This document shows positions 45,891-54,759 of a DNA stretch of 64,000 nt, in pieces; position 1 is the stretch's first letter, and every line of letters starts with the position of its first letter. The notes under the pieces were generated by a model. The model was not told the origin of the DNA. It saw only the letters and a program-made list of their open reading frames with translations, and made no database searches. The stretch spans positions 212,536-276,535 of the forward strand of contig NZ_KB908296.1 in NCBI RefSeq assembly GCF_000382425.1. The letters run 5' to 3'. The translations under genes and the position numbers were made by a program. Source of the stretch: Empedobacter brevis NBRC 14943 = ATCC 43319. Its GTDB lineage: Bacteria > Bacteroidota > Bacteroidia > Flavobacteriales > Weeksellaceae.

Positions 45891-45966
45891 AAAGGGGTGC
45901 TTCTAGTAGAGGCTGAGATTATACCCAAGGAACCTGGGCAGGTAATGCTGCTAAGGGAAATGGTAC
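45891..45966 (+). promoter_or_regulatory. TPP riboswitch (THI element)
   Basis: The conserved thi-box segments are present in order: AGGGGTGC, GGCTGAGATTATACCC, GGAACCTGGGCAGGTAATGCTG and CTAAGGGAAA. It lies 76 bases before the TonB receptor start. No strong terminator hairpin sits between aptamer and ATG, so control is more likely at translation; that is inference. Confidence 0.95.
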
Positions 45967-46041
45967 TTCACCAAATTACATTCGCGCGTAAATTATAAAA
46001 GTGTAAGATGGCTCCTTTCATAATGTTTATTAAAATAAATT

Positions 46042-48180
46042 ATGAAAAGGTCGATTTTTTTATTGTCATTATTTGGTGCATCAATTTTATATGCACAAGA
46101 ACATGACTCAATTCAAAAAGAAGAAATTCAACTTCAGGAAGTCTCTATTGTAGAGAAACTACCGATTACTGTAGAGAAAGTAACGGATAAAATGTTACAG
46201 AAAAGGAATTTAGGTCAGGATATTCCTGCTTTATTAAATACTGCTACTTCAGTTTCAACCACTTCCGATACAGGAACAGGAATAGGTTATTCATCCGTTA
46301 GAATACGTGGACTTAATGAGCAGTCAATTAATGTCACTTTAAATGGTATTCCTTTAAATAATGCAGAATCTCAAGGTGTTTTTTGGGTTAATATGCCAGA
46401 CTTGGTTTCTTCAACAAGTTCTATGATTATTCAGCGAGGTGTTGGAACTTCGTCGAACGGAATGGCTTCATTTGGAGCAAGTATCAATATAGATTCGCAG
46501 AATCCGTCTACAATTCCTTTTGCAGAGGCCAATATTTCTTTCGGAAATTTTAAAACTCAAAAATATACAGTTCAGGCTGGTACAGGAAAAATATTGAATA
46601 ATAAATTAAGTATTGATGGGCGTTTTTCTAAGATTGATTCGGACGGATATGTGGATCGATCTTGGGCAGATTTGATTTCGTATAACTTCACAGCCTTATA
46701 TGAATTGAATGCTAAAACAAAATTTCGATTCCAGAATATGTTTGGTAAAGAACAGACTTATCAGGCATGGAGTGGTGTTGATGCAGAAACCTTGAAGAAA
46801 GATAGAACATACAACTCAGAGGGTGAAATAGAAGATGAGGAAGGTAAAGTGATTGGTTTTTATGATAATCACACAGATAATTATAAGCAGAATCATTATT
46901 TTCTTTCATGGTTACAAGACTTTGGGAACAATTGGAAATCTAATTTAACATTTCACTATACAAAAGGGAAAGGATATTACGAGAGCTATAAAAATAAACG
47001 AGAGTTGAAACGCTATAAGATAACCGGTTATGAAAATGAATCACGTAACCTAATTAACCGCGAATATTTAGACAATGATTTTTATGGATTTAATCTTGAA
47101 GTTGAAAATCAAAGACTAAATGATTTTAAAGTCTTTTTTGGGTTATCTGCAAACCAATATGATGGAGATCATTACGGTACTGTTTTATGGGTGAAAGATA
47201 TCGAATGGGACAATAAAGATTTTAAATATTATAACAACAGATCCGTTAAAAAACAACTCGCAGCCTATGCAAAAGTGTTGTATCAACTGAATAAATTTGA
47301 GCTATTTGGAGATTTACAATATCGTTTTGTAGATTATGATGCAAAATATTTACCGAATGGGGAGAACAAGAGGGAAGATTTTGAACCATTTTCTGATACA
47401 TTCAATTTTGTGAACCCAAAAGCAGGGGTTAATTTTAATATTAATCATTCAAATGTTTTATACGCTTCTTACGGAATTTCACACAGGGAGCCTTTGAGAA
47501 ATGATTATGTGGATTCTAAATCCAAACCAAAAGAAGAATTTTTACAAGATTATGAATTAGGATATAGAAAAATAGGGCAACTTTCTTTGAGTGCCAATTT
47601 GTACTATATGGATTACCGAAATCAATTAGTTGCAACAGGTGAGTTGAATGAAGTAGGAGCACGAAAACGTATTAATTCAGGGAGAAGTTATAGAAGAGGA
47701 ATAGAGTTGGATGTGAATTATAAAATTATTCCTAATCGATTGAATGTTTTTGGAAACTTGACTTTAAGCCAGAATAAAAATATAAATTATGAAGAAGAAG
47801 TTTGGGACAAAGAAGGCCAATCTTCTATTAAGAATTTTGGAACAACAAAAATATCAATGTCGCCAGAAGTTATTTCTGCTTTTGGATTCGAAGTTTTTCC
47901 CATCAAGAATATATTGATTAATTTATCAAATAAATATATCGGAGAACAATATTTATCCAATACAGAACCTGTAGACGGTAAACTCGATAGTTATTTGGTA
48001 TCAGATTTATTGATTCGTTATTCTCCTCAAATAAAAGGAATCAAGAATCTTGAATTTTCATTTTTAATCAATAATCTATTTGATGTAGAGTATGAGTCAA
48101 ATGGGACTTATTATGGAAAGGCATCTTATTTTCCACAAGCCGGAATTAATGTTTTGGGTGGAGTCGGAATAAGATTCTAA
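46042..48180 (+). CDS. TonB-dependent receptor, probably for thiamine or a precursor
   Basis: 712 residues. Signal peptide about 1-18 (GASILYAQE). Plug domain with QLQEVSIVEKLPITVEKV, SSVRIRGLNEQSINVTLNGI and MIIQRGVGTSSNGMASFG, then a 22-strand barrel ending GGVGIRF with the terminal Phe. There is no CarboxypepD_reg N-terminal extension and no SusD partner, unlike glycan receptors. A TPP riboswitch directly upstream ties it to vitamin B1; such receptors (the predicted omr1 type) are known in Bacteroidota. No partner inner-membrane transporter (PnuT or TenA-like) is adjacent. Confidence 0.92.
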   Translation: MKRSIFLLSLFGASILYAQEHDSIQKEEIQLQEVSIVEKLPITVEKVTDKMLQKRNLGQDIPALLNTATSVSTTSDTGTGIGYSSVRIRGLNEQSINVTLNGIPLNNAESQGVFWVNMPDLVSSTSSMIIQRGVGTSSNGMASFGASINIDSQNPSTIPFAEANISFGNFKTQKYTVQAGTGKILNNKLSIDGRFSKIDSDGYVDRSWADLISYNFTALYELNAKTKFRFQNMFGKEQTYQAWSGVDAETLKKDRTYNSEGEIEDEEGKVIGFYDNHTDNYKQNHYFLSWLQDFGNNWKSNLTFHYTKGKGYYESYKNKRELKRYKITGYENESRNLINREYLDNDFYGFNLEVENQRLNDFKVFFGLSANQYDGDHYGTVLWVKDIEWDNKDFKYYNNRSVKKQLAAYAKVLYQLNKFELFGDLQYRFVDYDAKYLPNGENKREDFEPFSDTFNFVNPKAGVNFNINHSNVLYASYGISHREPLRNDYVDSKSKPKEEFLQDYELGYRKIGQLSLSANLYYMDYRNQLVATGELNEVGARKRINSGRSYRRGIELDVNYKIIPNRLNVFGNLTLSQNKNINYEEEVWDKEGQSSIKNFGTTKISMSPEVISAFGFEVFPIKNILINLSNKYIGEQYLSNTEPVDGKLDSYLVSDLLIRYSPQIKGIKNLEFSFLINNLFDVEYESNGTYYGKASYFPQAGINVLGGVGIRF

Positions 48181-48188
48181 TTGTATAT

Positions 48189-48217
48189 AAAAGCTCCTGG
48201 AAACGGAGCTTTTTTTA
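48189..48217. terminator. Bidirectional terminator after the receptor
   Basis: AAAAGCTCC / GGAGCTTTTTTT stem with loop TGGAAAC, between the receptor and a convergent hydrolase. Confidence 0.8.
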
Positions 48218-49060
48218 TTCTTCAAAATAATCCAATGGGATTTGCCAAAGCTCATTTTTGTTCTTTTCTCTAAAAAAATCCAAATGACCAATTTCGTCTA
48301 ATCCATATTCTTTCGGAATAATATTTAATCGTTTCTTTTTTGCATTTTTTAGAACCAGTGTCGCAAATAAATCGACAGATTTTGGTGTCGCCATAAAATC
48401 ATCATCCAAACTAATAATCAAAACAGGTTGTGTAATTTCCTCATATAAATTTTGAGTTTCATTGGCATACCCTAAAATCGATTTTTCGTTCAAAATTAAT
48501 TTTCTCCAATCGCGAGCAATTCCATGTGGAATAGGTTCGCCCATTCCAACTTTTTGAGAAGGAAAGAATCCATAAAATCTAGATAAAACCGGAATGGCTA
48601 TTCGAAAAAAGAAATTGACCTTTGGTTTATCTTTCTGGTGAAAATTCTTAATGTAGCCGTATTGAGAACCAATTGTGATTATTTTTGCGTAAATTTTATA
48701 AGCGCGGGTCAGTCCAATCATAATTCCGCCAATACTATGACCAATCAAGTATTTTTCATGAGTGGGATAAAATTCTTCTATATATTGCGTTAATCCCATA
48801 AAATCTTTATCAGCCCAATCGATAAAATGGGCTTCAAAACCTTTCATTTTTTTAGGTTTAGAATCTCCAATTCCGCGATAATCATAGGTGAAAACTAAAT
48901 AACCTTTGTTGGCTAAAAAAGTAGCATACTTTGTATAAAAAGATTGTTTAACACCAATTGCAGATGAAATCACAATAATTTTTTTTGTTGCATTGTTTTC
49001 TCCGAATGAGGTGGCAGCAATTTTGAATCCGTCAGATGTTTCAACTTGAAAAGTCTTCAT
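48215..49060 (-). CDS. Alpha/beta hydrolase, serine-type
   Basis: 281 residues, no signal peptide. Hydrolase-4-like fold: FTYDYRGIGDSKP, the nucleophile elbow LIGHSIGGIMIG (Ser about 112), VLIISLDDDFMATP with a likely acidic residue and DEIGHLDFFRE with the catalytic His near the C-terminus. Related proteins are annotated as serine aminopeptidase or lysophospholipase-like, but the substrate is not predictable. Single gene. Confidence 0.87.
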   Translation of the reverse strand: MKTFQVETSDGFKIAATSFGENNATKKIIVISSAIGVKQSFYTKYATFLANKGYLVFTYDYRGIGDSKPKKMKGFEAHFIDWADKDFMGLTQYIEEFYPTHEKYLIGHSIGGIMIGLTRAYKIYAKIITIGSQYGYIKNFHQKDKPKVNFFFRIAIPVLSRFYGFFPSQKVGMGEPIPHGIARDWRKLILNEKSILGYANETQNLYEEITQPVLIISLDDDFMATPKSVDLFATLVLKNAKKKRLNIIPKEYGLDEIGHLDFFREKNKNELWQIPLDYFEE

Positions 49061-49166
49061 ATGTAATTGGTTTGAATGCTAAAGTTAAAATTTTATATCA
49101 AAACTTTTTTATAAACTGGAAACATCATCTAAAATCTTTATTTTTACTCCATAATTTAAGACTCAG

Positions 49167-49622
49167 ATGAAAAATTTTTTCAGCATATTTTTAATAACAA
49201 CTTTTTTAGTTTCTGTTTTTTCTTGTAAAGAAGACGACTCATTGGCAATTTCTCAGGATCAATTATTACGTGGGAATAAGTGGCAGCTGAAGCAAACCGT
49301 AAAAATTTCAGGAACGAAAACCATTGTTGATAAATTATTAGCCTGCGAGCGACAATCGACATTGGATTTTAGAGATGTAGAAAAATATTATGCCGTTTCG
49401 TATAAAACGATTGAAGGAAACTGTACAGAAACTCAAGCCGAAGGTAAATATGTTTATGAAACAGCTAAAGATAAAAGACGTTTGAACTTGACTCCTGTTA
49501 ATGGAGAACCTAAAACATATTATATGTTCGAGATAAGTCCTAAATCGCTAATTTTACAGGAAGAAATTACTGAAAATGATTCGTTAAAGTTGATGCAATA
49601 TGTTTATCAGACTTCAAAATAA
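49167..49622 (+). CDS. Lipocalin-like lipoprotein
   Basis: 151 residues. Lipobox SVFSC at Cys20. LLRGNKWQLKQTVKISGTK resembles the first strands of the lipocalin-like lipoproteins common in Bacteroidota (the L-x-G-x-W motif), and ESTLDFRD-type text (CERQSTLDFRDV) follows. The barrel is short. Probably exported and anchored; ligand unknown. Single gene with a strong terminator shared with nth. Confidence 0.75.
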   Translation: MKNFFSIFLITTFLVSVFSCKEDDSLAISQDQLLRGNKWQLKQTVKISGTKTIVDKLLACERQSTLDFRDVEKYYAVSYKTIEGNCTETQAEGKYVYETAKDKRRLNLTPVNGEPKTYYMFEISPKSLILQEEITENDSLKLMQYVYQTSK

Positions 49623-49659
49623 AAAAAACGTCTTCTGAATTTCAGAAGACGTTTTTTTT
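49621..49659. terminator. Bidirectional terminator, lipoprotein / nth
   Basis: Near-perfect stem AAAACGTCTTCTGAA / TTCAGAAGACGTTTT with A7 and T8 flanks. Confidence 0.93.
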
Positions 49660-50281
49660 ATTCAAACATTTTTCGTGTAATAAAATCTTTTTCCAAGTTC
49701 CATCCACGGGCCGGAGAATATTCTCTTCCGTAATAAATGATTTGTATATGAAGTTTATTCCATAATTCTTTTGGAAAAATCTTCTTGGCATCTTTTTCTG
49801 TTTCTTCTACGTTTTTTCCTTTTGTTAACTTCCATAATTTCATTAAACGATGGATGTGTGTGTCAACAGGAAAAGCCGGATGACCAAACCATTGTGACAT
49901 CACAACAGAAGCAGTTTTATGCCCAACTCCTGGTAAAGCTTCCAATTCTTCGAAACTTTCAGGGACTTCTCCGTTGTGTTTTTCAAGTAAAATTTCCGAT
50001 AATCTTTTGATATTTTTAGCTTTTGTGTTTGACAAGCCAATTTCGCGGATATAATATTTTATTTCATCTACTTCTAACAACGACATTGCTTTTGCGTTAG
50101 CGGCTTTTGCAAATAATTCCGGTGTCACCTGATTCACTTTTTTATCTGTTGTTTGGGCAGATAATAAAACAGCAATTAATAATGTAAAAGCATCTTGATG
50201 GTCCAATGGAATAGGCGGTACAGGGTATAATTTCTCCAATTCATCAATCACAAACTGGATACGTTCTTTCTTTAACATCAT
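49658..50281 (-). CDS. nth: Endonuclease III homologue lacking the Fe-S cluster
   Basis: 207 residues. DNA glycosylase/AP lyase for oxidised pyrimidines. HhH-GPD fold with FTLLIAVLLSAQTTD, the hairpin EALPGVGHKTASVV with catalytic Lys122, and FPVDTHIHRL with Asp140. The C-terminus reads YYGREYSPARGWNLEKDFIT and has none of the four cysteines (C-x6-C-x2-C-x5-C) that bind [4Fe-4S] in E. coli Nth, while MutY in this window keeps all four. Start: the ATG at 50281 (or the next ATG) is chosen; the frame is open 54 bases upstream, but those residues (MIYYKRCFIIF) fit no family N-terminus. Confidence 0.92.
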   Translation of the reverse strand: MMLKKERIQFVIDELEKLYPVPPIPLDHQDAFTLLIAVLLSAQTTDKKVNQVTPELFAKAANAKAMSLLEVDEIKYYIREIGLSNTKAKNIKRLSEILLEKHNGEVPESFEELEALPGVGHKTASVVMSQWFGHPAFPVDTHIHRLMKLWKLTKGKNVEETEKDAKKIFPKELWNKLHIQIIYYGREYSPARGWNLEKDFITRKMFE

Positions 50282-50399
50282 AAGTTCTGAAACTTTTTGT
50301 GTAAAAATAATGAAACATCTTTTATAATAAATCATTAAAAAAGATTCTCATGACAATTAATAAAATGTCTTTCTGATATAAAAGAAATCTAGATTAAGA

Positions 50400-51095
50400 T
50401 TATTTAAATTTCTGACTATAAAATTCAAAAGATCTTGTCACATCAAAATAGACATCAAATTTATCACCATCTTCATTTTCTGATGATAATAAATCATAAG
50501 ATCTTCCTTTGTCATTTAGTAAAGCCTGTTCATTCACTTTTAACCCAAAAAGATTTATTAAAGTATATTCGTGTCTGGCATTTATAACATCAATTGCATT
50601 TTCCATTGATTTTCCATCTCCCGTTAATAAAATTGCATCTATTAATGTATAATACATTTTTAATAATTTTTTAACCATGGTCTCATCCTCATCCAAAGAA
50701 TAGATAATAGCTAGAGTTTCAATACTATTTATATTTACAAAAGGTTTTTCCTTGTAAAGGGAAGTGTAATATTTTTTTAGAGTTTCGATGTCGGTTTTAT
50801 TTGGTTGACTATTTTTTTGTTCAATTTCTTGAATTTTTTTTGGATGTTCGATGATGTCAAAAACATCAAAGTTTTTCTGAAAACTATAACCATAATATAA
50901 ACGATACATATGTTCTTTTGTTAAGGTTGTATCCATTTTCTGAAACCGATCCATTAAAGTAGAATAGTAATATTCAGAATTTTTATTTTTAATTTCTTTT
51001 TCAATTGTTTTATAATCAACTTTTCGAAATTCAGTATCCTGAGCAATTATAAAAGAACATAATGAAAAGAATAATGTAGCTAGAAATGTTTTCAT
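50400..51095 (-). CDS. Exported protein, DUF4919-like
   Basis: 231 residues. Signal peptide about 1-18 (CSFIIAQD). The remainder is helical and charged, with YYYSTLMDRFQKMDTTLTKE and the ending FDVYFDVTRSFEFYSQKF, a pattern I associate with the Bacteroidota family DUF4919; the assignment is from memory. No catalytic motif. Function unknown, probably periplasmic. Single gene. Confidence 0.7.
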   Translation of the reverse strand: MKTFLATLFFSLCSFIIAQDTEFRKVDYKTIEKEIKNKNSEYYYSTLMDRFQKMDTTLTKEHMYRLYYGYSFQKNFDVFDIIEHPKKIQEIEQKNSQPNKTDIETLKKYYTSLYKEKPFVNINSIETLAIIYSLDEDETMVKKLLKMYYTLIDAILLTGDGKSMENAIDVINARHEYTLINLFGLKVNEQALLNDKGRSYDLLSSENEDGDKFDVYFDVTRSFEFYSQKFK

Positions 51096-51273
51096 CGTTT
51101 AGTTTTTTATAAAGATAACTTTTTAATCAAAATTATAGTATAAACATTCAGCGACTTGTTTTGACGTCATAAGGTATTACATTTGTAGTATCAATAAAAG
51201 ATTAATTAGTTAAATCAATTATGATTTGAGATTTAATGATTATTTTTACGAGAAGTTCTAAAGACAAATCAAT

Positions 51274-51729
51274 ATGTTAAAAGTAGGAGATAAAGTTCCG
51301 GATTTTAAAGGAATAGACCAAGAAGGGAATGACATTTCATACCAGGATTATGCCGGTAAAAAATTGGTTGTTTTCTTTTATCCAAAAGCAAGTACACCTG
51401 GTTGTACGGCTGAAGCATGCGATTTGCGGGATAATGAAAATGCGTTGAAAGCGCAAGGTTATTATTTGGTAGGAGTAAGTGCAGATTCAGTAAAAAGACA
51501 AAAGAATTTTGCAGAAAAAAACAATTTGCCTTTTCCATTGATTGCAGACGAAAACCATGATGTATTAAATGCATTTGGAGTTTGGGGACCAAAGAAATTT
51601 ATGGGACGTGAATTTGATGGGATTCATCGTACAACATTTATCATTGACGAAAATGGCATTATCACTGATGTGATTGAAAAAGTAAAAACAAAAGAACACG
51701 CAAAACAAATACTAGAAAATAAAAAATAA
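51274..51729 (+). CDS. bcp: Thioredoxin-dependent thiol peroxidase (Bcp/PrxQ)
   Basis: 151 residues. Cytosolic peroxiredoxin that reduces hydroperoxides. Peroxidatic Cys in [14 protein letters not shown], with the second Cys five residues later as in the PrxQ group; FYPKA and [12 protein letters not shown] are family motifs. Four bases before recA on the same strand, so they are likely cotranscribed. Confidence 0.95.
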   Translation: MLKVGDKVPDFKGIDQEGNDISYQDYAGKKLVVFFYPKASTPGCTAEACDLRDNENALKAQGYYLVGVSADSVKRQKNFAEKNNLPFPLIADENHDVLNAFGVWGPKKFMGREFDGIHRTTFIIDENGIITDVIEKVKTKEHAKQILENKK

Positions 51730-51733
51730 GATA

Positions 51734-52795
51734 ATGAGCGATTTAGATAATAAAAAGAAAGCACTTCAGCTGATTTTAGATAAAATGGACAAAGCTTACG
51801 GTAAAGGAACTGTAATGCGTATGGGAGATTCTGCTGTTGATGATAAAATAGAAGTGATTCCTTCGGGGTCTTTGGGATTAGATTTAGCGTTAGGAGTAGG
51901 AGGGTATCCTCGTGGACGTGTGATTGAAATCTATGGACCAGAATCATCAGGTAAAACAACGTTGACATTACATGCAATTGCTGAAGCTCAGAAAGCTGGA
52001 GGTATTGCGGCTTTTATTGATGCTGAACATGCATTTGACCGTTTTTATGCTGCTAAATTAGGGATTGATGTAGAAAACTTGATTATCTCTCAACCTGATA
52101 ATGGAGAACAGGCTTTAGAAATTGCAGACAACTTGATTCGCTCGGGAGCAATTGACATTATTGTGATTGACTCTGTGGCTGCTTTAACCCCAAAAGCGGA
52201 GATTGAAGGGGAAATGGGTGATTCTCGTATGGGATTACAAGCTCGTTTGATGTCTCAAGCACTTAGAAAATTAACAGCAACAATCAATAAAACAAAATGT
52301 ACGGCGATTTTTATTAATCAATTACGTGAGAAGATTGGTGTAATGTTCGGAAATCCGGAAACAACAACAGGTGGTAATGCATTAAAATTTTATGCTTCTG
52401 TTCGTTTAGATATTCGTCGTTCAACGCAGATTAAAAATGGAGATGAAGTGATCGGAAATCATTCGAAAGTAAAAGTTGTTAAAAACAAAGTTGCTCCTCC
52501 ATTCCGTCAGGCAGAGTTTGATATTATGTACGGTGAAGGAATTTCGAAAGTGGGAGAAATTTTGGATATGGGTGTTGAGAAAGGAATTGTCAACAAATCC
52601 GGTTCTTGGTATTCATACAATGATAGCAAACTTGGACAAGGTCGTGATGCAGTAAAAGAAGTGCTGAAAGATAATCCTGAATTAGCAGAAGAAATTGAAG
52701 CGAAAATTGTTGCTTTGATCAAAGGTGAGCCTATAACAGGAGAAATTTCTGTTGATAACCCGGCAGATGAAGAAGCATTATTTGAAGAAAAATAA
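51734..52795 (+). CDS. recA: Recombinase RecA
   Basis: 353 residues. Strand exchange and SOS coprotease. P-loop GPESSGKTT (about 76-84), [27 protein letters not shown], loop L2 [22 protein letters not shown] in outline, and the acidic C-terminus [10 protein letters not shown]. No intein. It follows bcp; a terminator follows at 52825. No LexA-type box is visible upstream, in line with its place inside an operon. Confidence 0.98.
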   Translation: MSDLDNKKKALQLILDKMDKAYGKGTVMRMGDSAVDDKIEVIPSGSLGLDLALGVGGYPRGRVIEIYGPESSGKTTLTLHAIAEAQKAGGIAAFIDAEHAFDRFYAAKLGIDVENLIISQPDNGEQALEIADNLIRSGAIDIIVIDSVAALTPKAEIEGEMGDSRMGLQARLMSQALRKLTATINKTKCTAIFINQLREKIGVMFGNPETTTGGNALKFYASVRLDIRRSTQIKNGDEVIGNHSKVKVVKNKVAPPFRQAEFDIMYGEGISKVGEILDMGVEKGIVNKSGSWYSYNDSKLGQGRDAVKEVLKDNPELAEEIEAKIVALIKGEPITGEISVDNPADEEALFEEK

Positions 52796-52824
52796 TTCTT
52801 TTAGAATTTTTATATGATGATTTT

Positions 52825-52852
52825 AAGCTCTGAGGAAACTCAGGGCTTTTTT
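52825..52852 (+). terminator. Terminator after recA
   Basis: AAGCTCTGAG / CTCAGGGCTT stem with GAAA loop, then T6. Confidence 0.85.
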
Positions 52853-52982
52853 ATGATTTTTAAAGATGAACCTTCATTAGAATTTAAACATGGAAGGAGT
52901 ATCAGCTTCACCAACTTCAGAAGTTCGAGTGAACAAGACTTTTGAGCTTCTATTGAATGATTTCAAAAGTTTCGTAAATGAA

Positions 52983-53014
52983 AAAAAACGGTAGACCAAC
53001 TTGGTTTACCGTTT
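52983..53014 (-). terminator. Hairpin 3' of the frameshifted small ORF
   Basis: AAACGGTA-ACCAA pairs with TTGGT-TACCGTTT (one internal mismatch), with T's on the minus-strand side. Confidence 0.7.
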
Positions 53015-53019
53015 TAATA

Positions 53020-53254
53020 TTATGATAAAATTTCTAAATCAGTTTTTAAAATCCATAAAGAGTTCTTAATCGGATTATGATTAATCAAGTTGAATTGATC
53101 CAAATTTGTGTCAAATAAAACTAAAACACGTTTAGGGAAATTTTCATTTTTTTCGTCGATTATTTTTCCTGATTCTCCTATTAATAACCAATAATTAATT
53201 TGTTTAGATCTCTTTTTGTTCTCGAATTTACCTAAAAAAAGATTTTAATTTCAC
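53020..53254 (-). pseudogene. Small hypothetical ORF broken by a frameshift in a T7 tract
   Basis: From the GTG at 53254, translation VKLKSF stops early; removing one T from the seven-T run (A7 on the plus strand, 53234-53240) joins it to a clean frame reading FLGKFENKKRSKQINYWLLI and on to a TAA at 53020, 77 residues in all. The downstream part looks like real protein (KRVLVLFDTNLDQFN, KNSLWILKTDLEIL). It lies just 3' of the gene at 53275 and ends at a hairpin terminator, as a true last gene would. It may be a pseudogene, a sequencing error or programmed slippage. Family unknown. Confidence 0.55.
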
Positions 53255-53274
53255 TTTTTTGTTTAGGGAATGCA

Positions 53275-54717
53275 TTACTCCAAAATATATTTCAATTTGT
53301 AGCCAAACATGCCACGGTCTTTGATCATATCCGCAACCCCTTCCGGACATTCCTTTTCCCAATCTTGTTCAGCATTGGCAATTTTTTCTAAAATTCGGCG
53401 CGAATAGGAATCTAAATAACCCCGGTTGTAATTCAAAATATCTTGAATTCGTCCATTGTACAAGAAGTATTTGTACAATTCGTGTACATTATCGCTTACT
53501 TGTAGATTTTTAGAAGTCAATAAAATATCTTTTTGTTTGTCTAAATATGGGTATAAATAAACCTTTACATTTTTCTTGAATAATTTTCCAAAGGCTTCCA
53601 TAATTCCGCCCGGCAAATCAGCATAATATTGTTCATTGAATATTTCGACCAGATTATTAACCCCCATTGCTAAACCAATTTTGGTTTGATTTCGGGTGAA
53701 TTTCGAGAAATAATCGACCAATTTATAATATTCAGAAAAATTAGAAATAATAACATTATGACCTAGACTTCCAATAATATCGGCACGATCTAAGAAATCG
53801 CGCTCGTTTAATTCACCTTCAAAACCACAGGCGATTAAGTTAGAAAGTGTAATTTCAAATAGAATCTCAGTATTATCAGTTCGAACATCGTCTTCCTGTT
53901 TAAAAATTTCTAAACCACCTTTGAACATGTCCATGTTGACATTCATAAAAGGACGAAAAGACCCACGAATAGCGAAAATGTTTTTTTTGTATAATAAATC
54001 TGCAGGTAATATATTTTTCCCTTGTGGGCTAAAAACTGCGACATCAGTCATTCCGTTCTTAACCAACTGAAGAGACATTAAGCGATTGTCAACATATTTG
54101 AATTGTGGTCCGCGGAAATTAATCATGTCAATTTCCAATTGATCTTTATCCAAAGTATCATACAGAGATTTGATTAATTTTCGGGGATTGTCGTAGTAAT
54201 AGTAAGCTCCATAAATTAAATTAACTCCCAGAACACCTAGGGTTTCCTGTTGCAGTTGAGCAGAATTTTCTTTGAATTTTACATGGAAAATAATTTCATT
54301 TGCTTTTTCTTCTTCTGCATTCAATTTGAAACGTAAACCAATCCACCCTTGACCTTCATTCTTCTTTGAATAATCAATCGTTGTAACAGTATTTGCATAG
54401 GTGAAAAACGCTTTTTCTTTGTAATGATCATGAACAAGGCGCTCTTTCATCAGTTCCATTTCATGATCCAACATCTTTTTCAAGCGCGCTTGTGTTACAT
54501 AACGACGATTTTCTTCTACACCATAAATCGAATCAGACATTTCTTTGTCATAAGCACTCATCGCTTTTGCAACTGTACCGGAAGCAGCTCCTGCGCGATA
54601 AAAAAAACGAACGGTCTCTTGACCAGCACCAATTTCTGCAAAAGAACCGTATATTTTCGGATTCAAATTGATCTCTAAAGCTTTTTGTTTAGGAGTAAGA
54701 ACTTGTTCTAATGCCAT
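53275..54717 (-). CDS. Conserved protein of unknown function, 480 residues
   Basis: Cytosolic, no signal or membrane helix. MALEQVLTPKQKALEINLNP, IYGSFAEIGAGQETVRFFYR, GASGTVAKAMSAYDKEMSD, LGVLGVNLIYGAYYYYDNP and IFAIRGSFRPFMNVNMDMF look strongly conserved. I recall long, near-identical homologues in Flavobacteriia, some labelled nicotinate-nucleotide adenylyltransferase; I see no HxGH or ISSTxxR motif, so I do not pass that label on. The C-terminal part includes GLAMGVNNLVEIFNEQYYAD and PGGIMEAFGKLFKKNVKVYL. Divergent from the MBL gene at 54760, with only 42 bases between. Function unknown. Confidence 0.75.
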   Translation of the reverse strand: MALEQVLTPKQKALEINLNPKIYGSFAEIGAGQETVRFFYRAGAASGTVAKAMSAYDKEMSDSIYGVEENRRYVTQARLKKMLDHEMELMKERLVHDHYKEKAFFTYANTVTTIDYSKKNEGQGWIGLRFKLNAEEEKANEIIFHVKFKENSAQLQQETLGVLGVNLIYGAYYYYDNPRKLIKSLYDTLDKDQLEIDMINFRGPQFKYVDNRLMSLQLVKNGMTDVAVFSPQGKNILPADLLYKKNIFAIRGSFRPFMNVNMDMFKGGLEIFKQEDDVRTDNTEILFEITLSNLIACGFEGELNERDFLDRADIIGSLGHNVIISNFSEYYKLVDYFSKFTRNQTKIGLAMGVNNLVEIFNEQYYADLPGGIMEAFGKLFKKNVKVYLYPYLDKQKDILLTSKNLQVSDNVHELYKYFLYNGRIQDILNYNRGYLDSYSRRILEKIANAEQDWEKECPEGVADMIKDRGMFGYKLKYILE

Positions 54718-54759
54718 ATTTTAATTTCAAATAGTTTGTGGTAAATTTACCAAATCATT

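Noticed and set aside
52890..52994. 34-codon plus-strand ORF (MEGVSASPTSEVRVNK...) between recA and the next terminator
   Set aside because: No promoter or Shine-Dalgarno, ends inside a hairpin that belongs to the opposite strand, and a different frame over the same bases is also open. Could be a remnant, but support is too weak.
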